Shown one piece after another: positions 6,272 to 7,306 of a stretch of 7,306 nucleotides of DNA. Made by a program: the position numbers and the translations under genes. Location: NCBI GenBank assembly GCA_003542955.1, contig DPJP01000062.1, forward strand, positions 7,170 through 14,475, in the 5' to 3' direction. The stretch's first letter is position 1, and every line of letters starts with the position of its first letter. The notes under the pieces are model-generated. The model saw only the letters and a program-made list of their open reading frames with translations, did no database searches and was not told the origin of the DNA. This DNA comes from Armatimonadota bacterium. Lineage in GTDB: Bacteria > Armatimonadota > Zipacnadia > Zipacnadales > UBA11051.

Positions 6272-7306
6272 ATGACACGGAGAGCTGTGATGCTGCTGGT
6301 CGCCCTGATGTGGCTGTACGTGCCGGCCTCCGCCGATGACGGGCTGACTGTCGGCCCGTGGCAGGCCACGCTCGGCCCCTCCGGCCCCACACTGGTGACG
6401 TTCGAGGGGGAGCCTGTGTTTCGCCAGGGCCAGATCGTCGGCTATCGGCCGGAGTGGAAAGGCACCCGCTTCACCATGGGCGGCGCCGAACTCACGCGCA
6501 CGGATACCTCGGCGACGTGGGCGAAGTCGGTTGCCGACGACCAGTCGGCCGAACTGGCGCTCACCCTCACGCCGCAGGGCTGCACGCTGAGCCTGGACAC
6601 CACCGTCGCCGCCGCCGGCCCGAGTGAGTACTCCGTTCAGATCGATCCCTCCGCCGTCCGGGCGACGGAGACCGGGTGCTACATGGTGACCGATGGGGTC
6701 GCCCAGGTTCTCGACCTGGCAACGCCACTCAGGCCACCATCCGGCTCCAGGGTGATACGCTTCGAGCAGCCGGAGCGCAGTGTCATTCTCACCTGCACGA
6801 GTGGCTTCCAGATACAGAACCGTATTGGACAGGGCAGCGGTCTGTTCCTGGTCAAGGTGATGAACTCGACCGGCGATACGCCCGTACGCTACCAGGAGAG
6901 CATCTCATTTGAGATCATCCCGGCCGACCCCGGACAGATCGAGGCCCGCACCGCGCTCTACTCGCAGTCGCCGACGGTCAGCGTGGCCGTCGAGGTCCCC
7001 AACGGCGACTTCGAGGCCGGCACGCTCCAGAACTGGAGCAGCAACCCCCGCGCGGCTCTGGATACCGATGTGAAGCACGCAGGCACGGCCTCCGCGCGCA
7101 TCAGCCTGACGAATGCGGAGACGGATGCGGGGAATGTGTACCTCACGCAGAACATCCCGGTCAAGCCGGGGGCGTTCTACGAGGTCGAGGCGATGATCCG
7201 CACTGCGGACGTGAAACCGGCGGTTCTCGGCGGGCGCCCAGCGACCGGCGGGACCATCATCATCGAGTTCACCGACCCGCAGAAGAAGTGGCTTGCCGCC
7301 GGGGCA
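6272..7306 (+). CDS. Secreted protein with CenC-type carbohydrate-binding-like module, 3' end cut off
   Basis: The frame is open for 345 codons from the ATG to the window edge, so the C-terminus is missing. Residues 1-21 are a clear signal peptide (MTRR, hydrophobic core, cleavage after ASA, then DDG), so the protein is exported. Residues about 22-235 are rich in beta-strand-like sequence with three cysteines (104, 136, 175) and match no family I recognise. From about 240, VPNGDFEAGTLQNW, then HAGTASARI, then NIPVKPGAFYEVEAMIRT follow the usual order of a CBM4/9 (CenC-like) beta-sandwich: an N-terminal N-GDFE-G-W motif, a G-S-I motif and a YxVxAxIR strand. Such modules bind glycans and are often attached to glycoside hydrolases or surface proteins. 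No catalytic domain is visible, but one may lie beyond the edge. It is divergent from the PEPCK-like gene. Secretion is well supported; the binding role is inferred. Confidence 0.88.
   Translation, partial: MTRRAVMLLVALMWLYVPASADDGLTVGPWQATLGPSGPTLVTFEGEPVFRQGQIVGYRPEWKGTRFTMGGAELTRTDTSATWAKSVADDQSAELALTLTPQGCTLSLDTTVAAAGPSEYSVQIDPSAVRATETGCYMVTDGVAQVLDLATPLRPPSGSRVIRFEQPERSVILTCTSGFQIQNRIGQGSGLFLVKVMNSTGDTPVRYQESISFEIIPADPGQIEARTALYSQSPTVSVAVEVPNGDFEAGTLQNWSSNPRAALDTDVKHAGTASARISLTNAETDAGNVYLTQNIPVKPGAFYEVEAMIRTADVKPAVLGGRPATGGTIIIEFTDPQKKWLAAGA

Overview
This is a GC-rich bacterial window with four protein-coding genes, arranged as two divergent pairs that meet tail-to-tail in the middle. 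No rRNA, complete tRNA, CRISPR array, transposase or integrase gene was seen. The coding style, a polysaccharide-export protein with many SLBB repeats, a PEPCK-fold protein of unusual layout and a secreted protein with a carbohydrate-binding-like module would suit a high-GC environmental lineage such as Armatimonadota or a relative. That placement is an impression from protein style only and is tentative.

Layout. Positions 1-2854 (minus, running off the left edge) encode a secreted polysaccharide-export protein. It has two Poly_export-type domains, a Pro/Ala/Thr-rich linker and at least six SLBB repeats. A 338-bp divergent intergenic region (2855-3192) holds a strong GC-rich hairpin and a good sigma70-type promoter for the next gene. 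Positions 3193-4146 (plus) encode a GHMP-superfamily sugar kinase. Its N-terminal motif can only be reached by starting at an ATT codon just after a strong Shine-Dalgarno sequence. A hairpin at 4183-4210 separates it from the convergent gene 4246-6030 (minus), a 594-residue divergent relative of ATP-dependent PEP carboxykinase. That protein has an HPr-kinase-like P-loop, a long N-terminal extension and a shortened C-terminus. An AT-rich divergent promoter region (6056-6118) with a perfect 13-bp palindrome separates it from the last gene (6272 to the right edge, plus), a secreted protein whose visible C-terminal part looks like a CenC-type carbohydrate-binding module.

How they may work together. 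The SLBB export protein and the sugar kinase fit an exopolysaccharide or capsule locus, with one making an activated-sugar precursor and the other exporting the polymer. The secreted carbohydrate-binding-like protein fits the same cell-surface theme. The PEPCK-like protein is the least understood member. Its fold is recognisable, but its P-loop sequence and shortened C-terminus make ordinary PEP carboxykinase activity doubtful, so a kinase or regulatory role is possible. No two genes are co-directional neighbours, so no operon is visible and any functional link is inferred from proximity.
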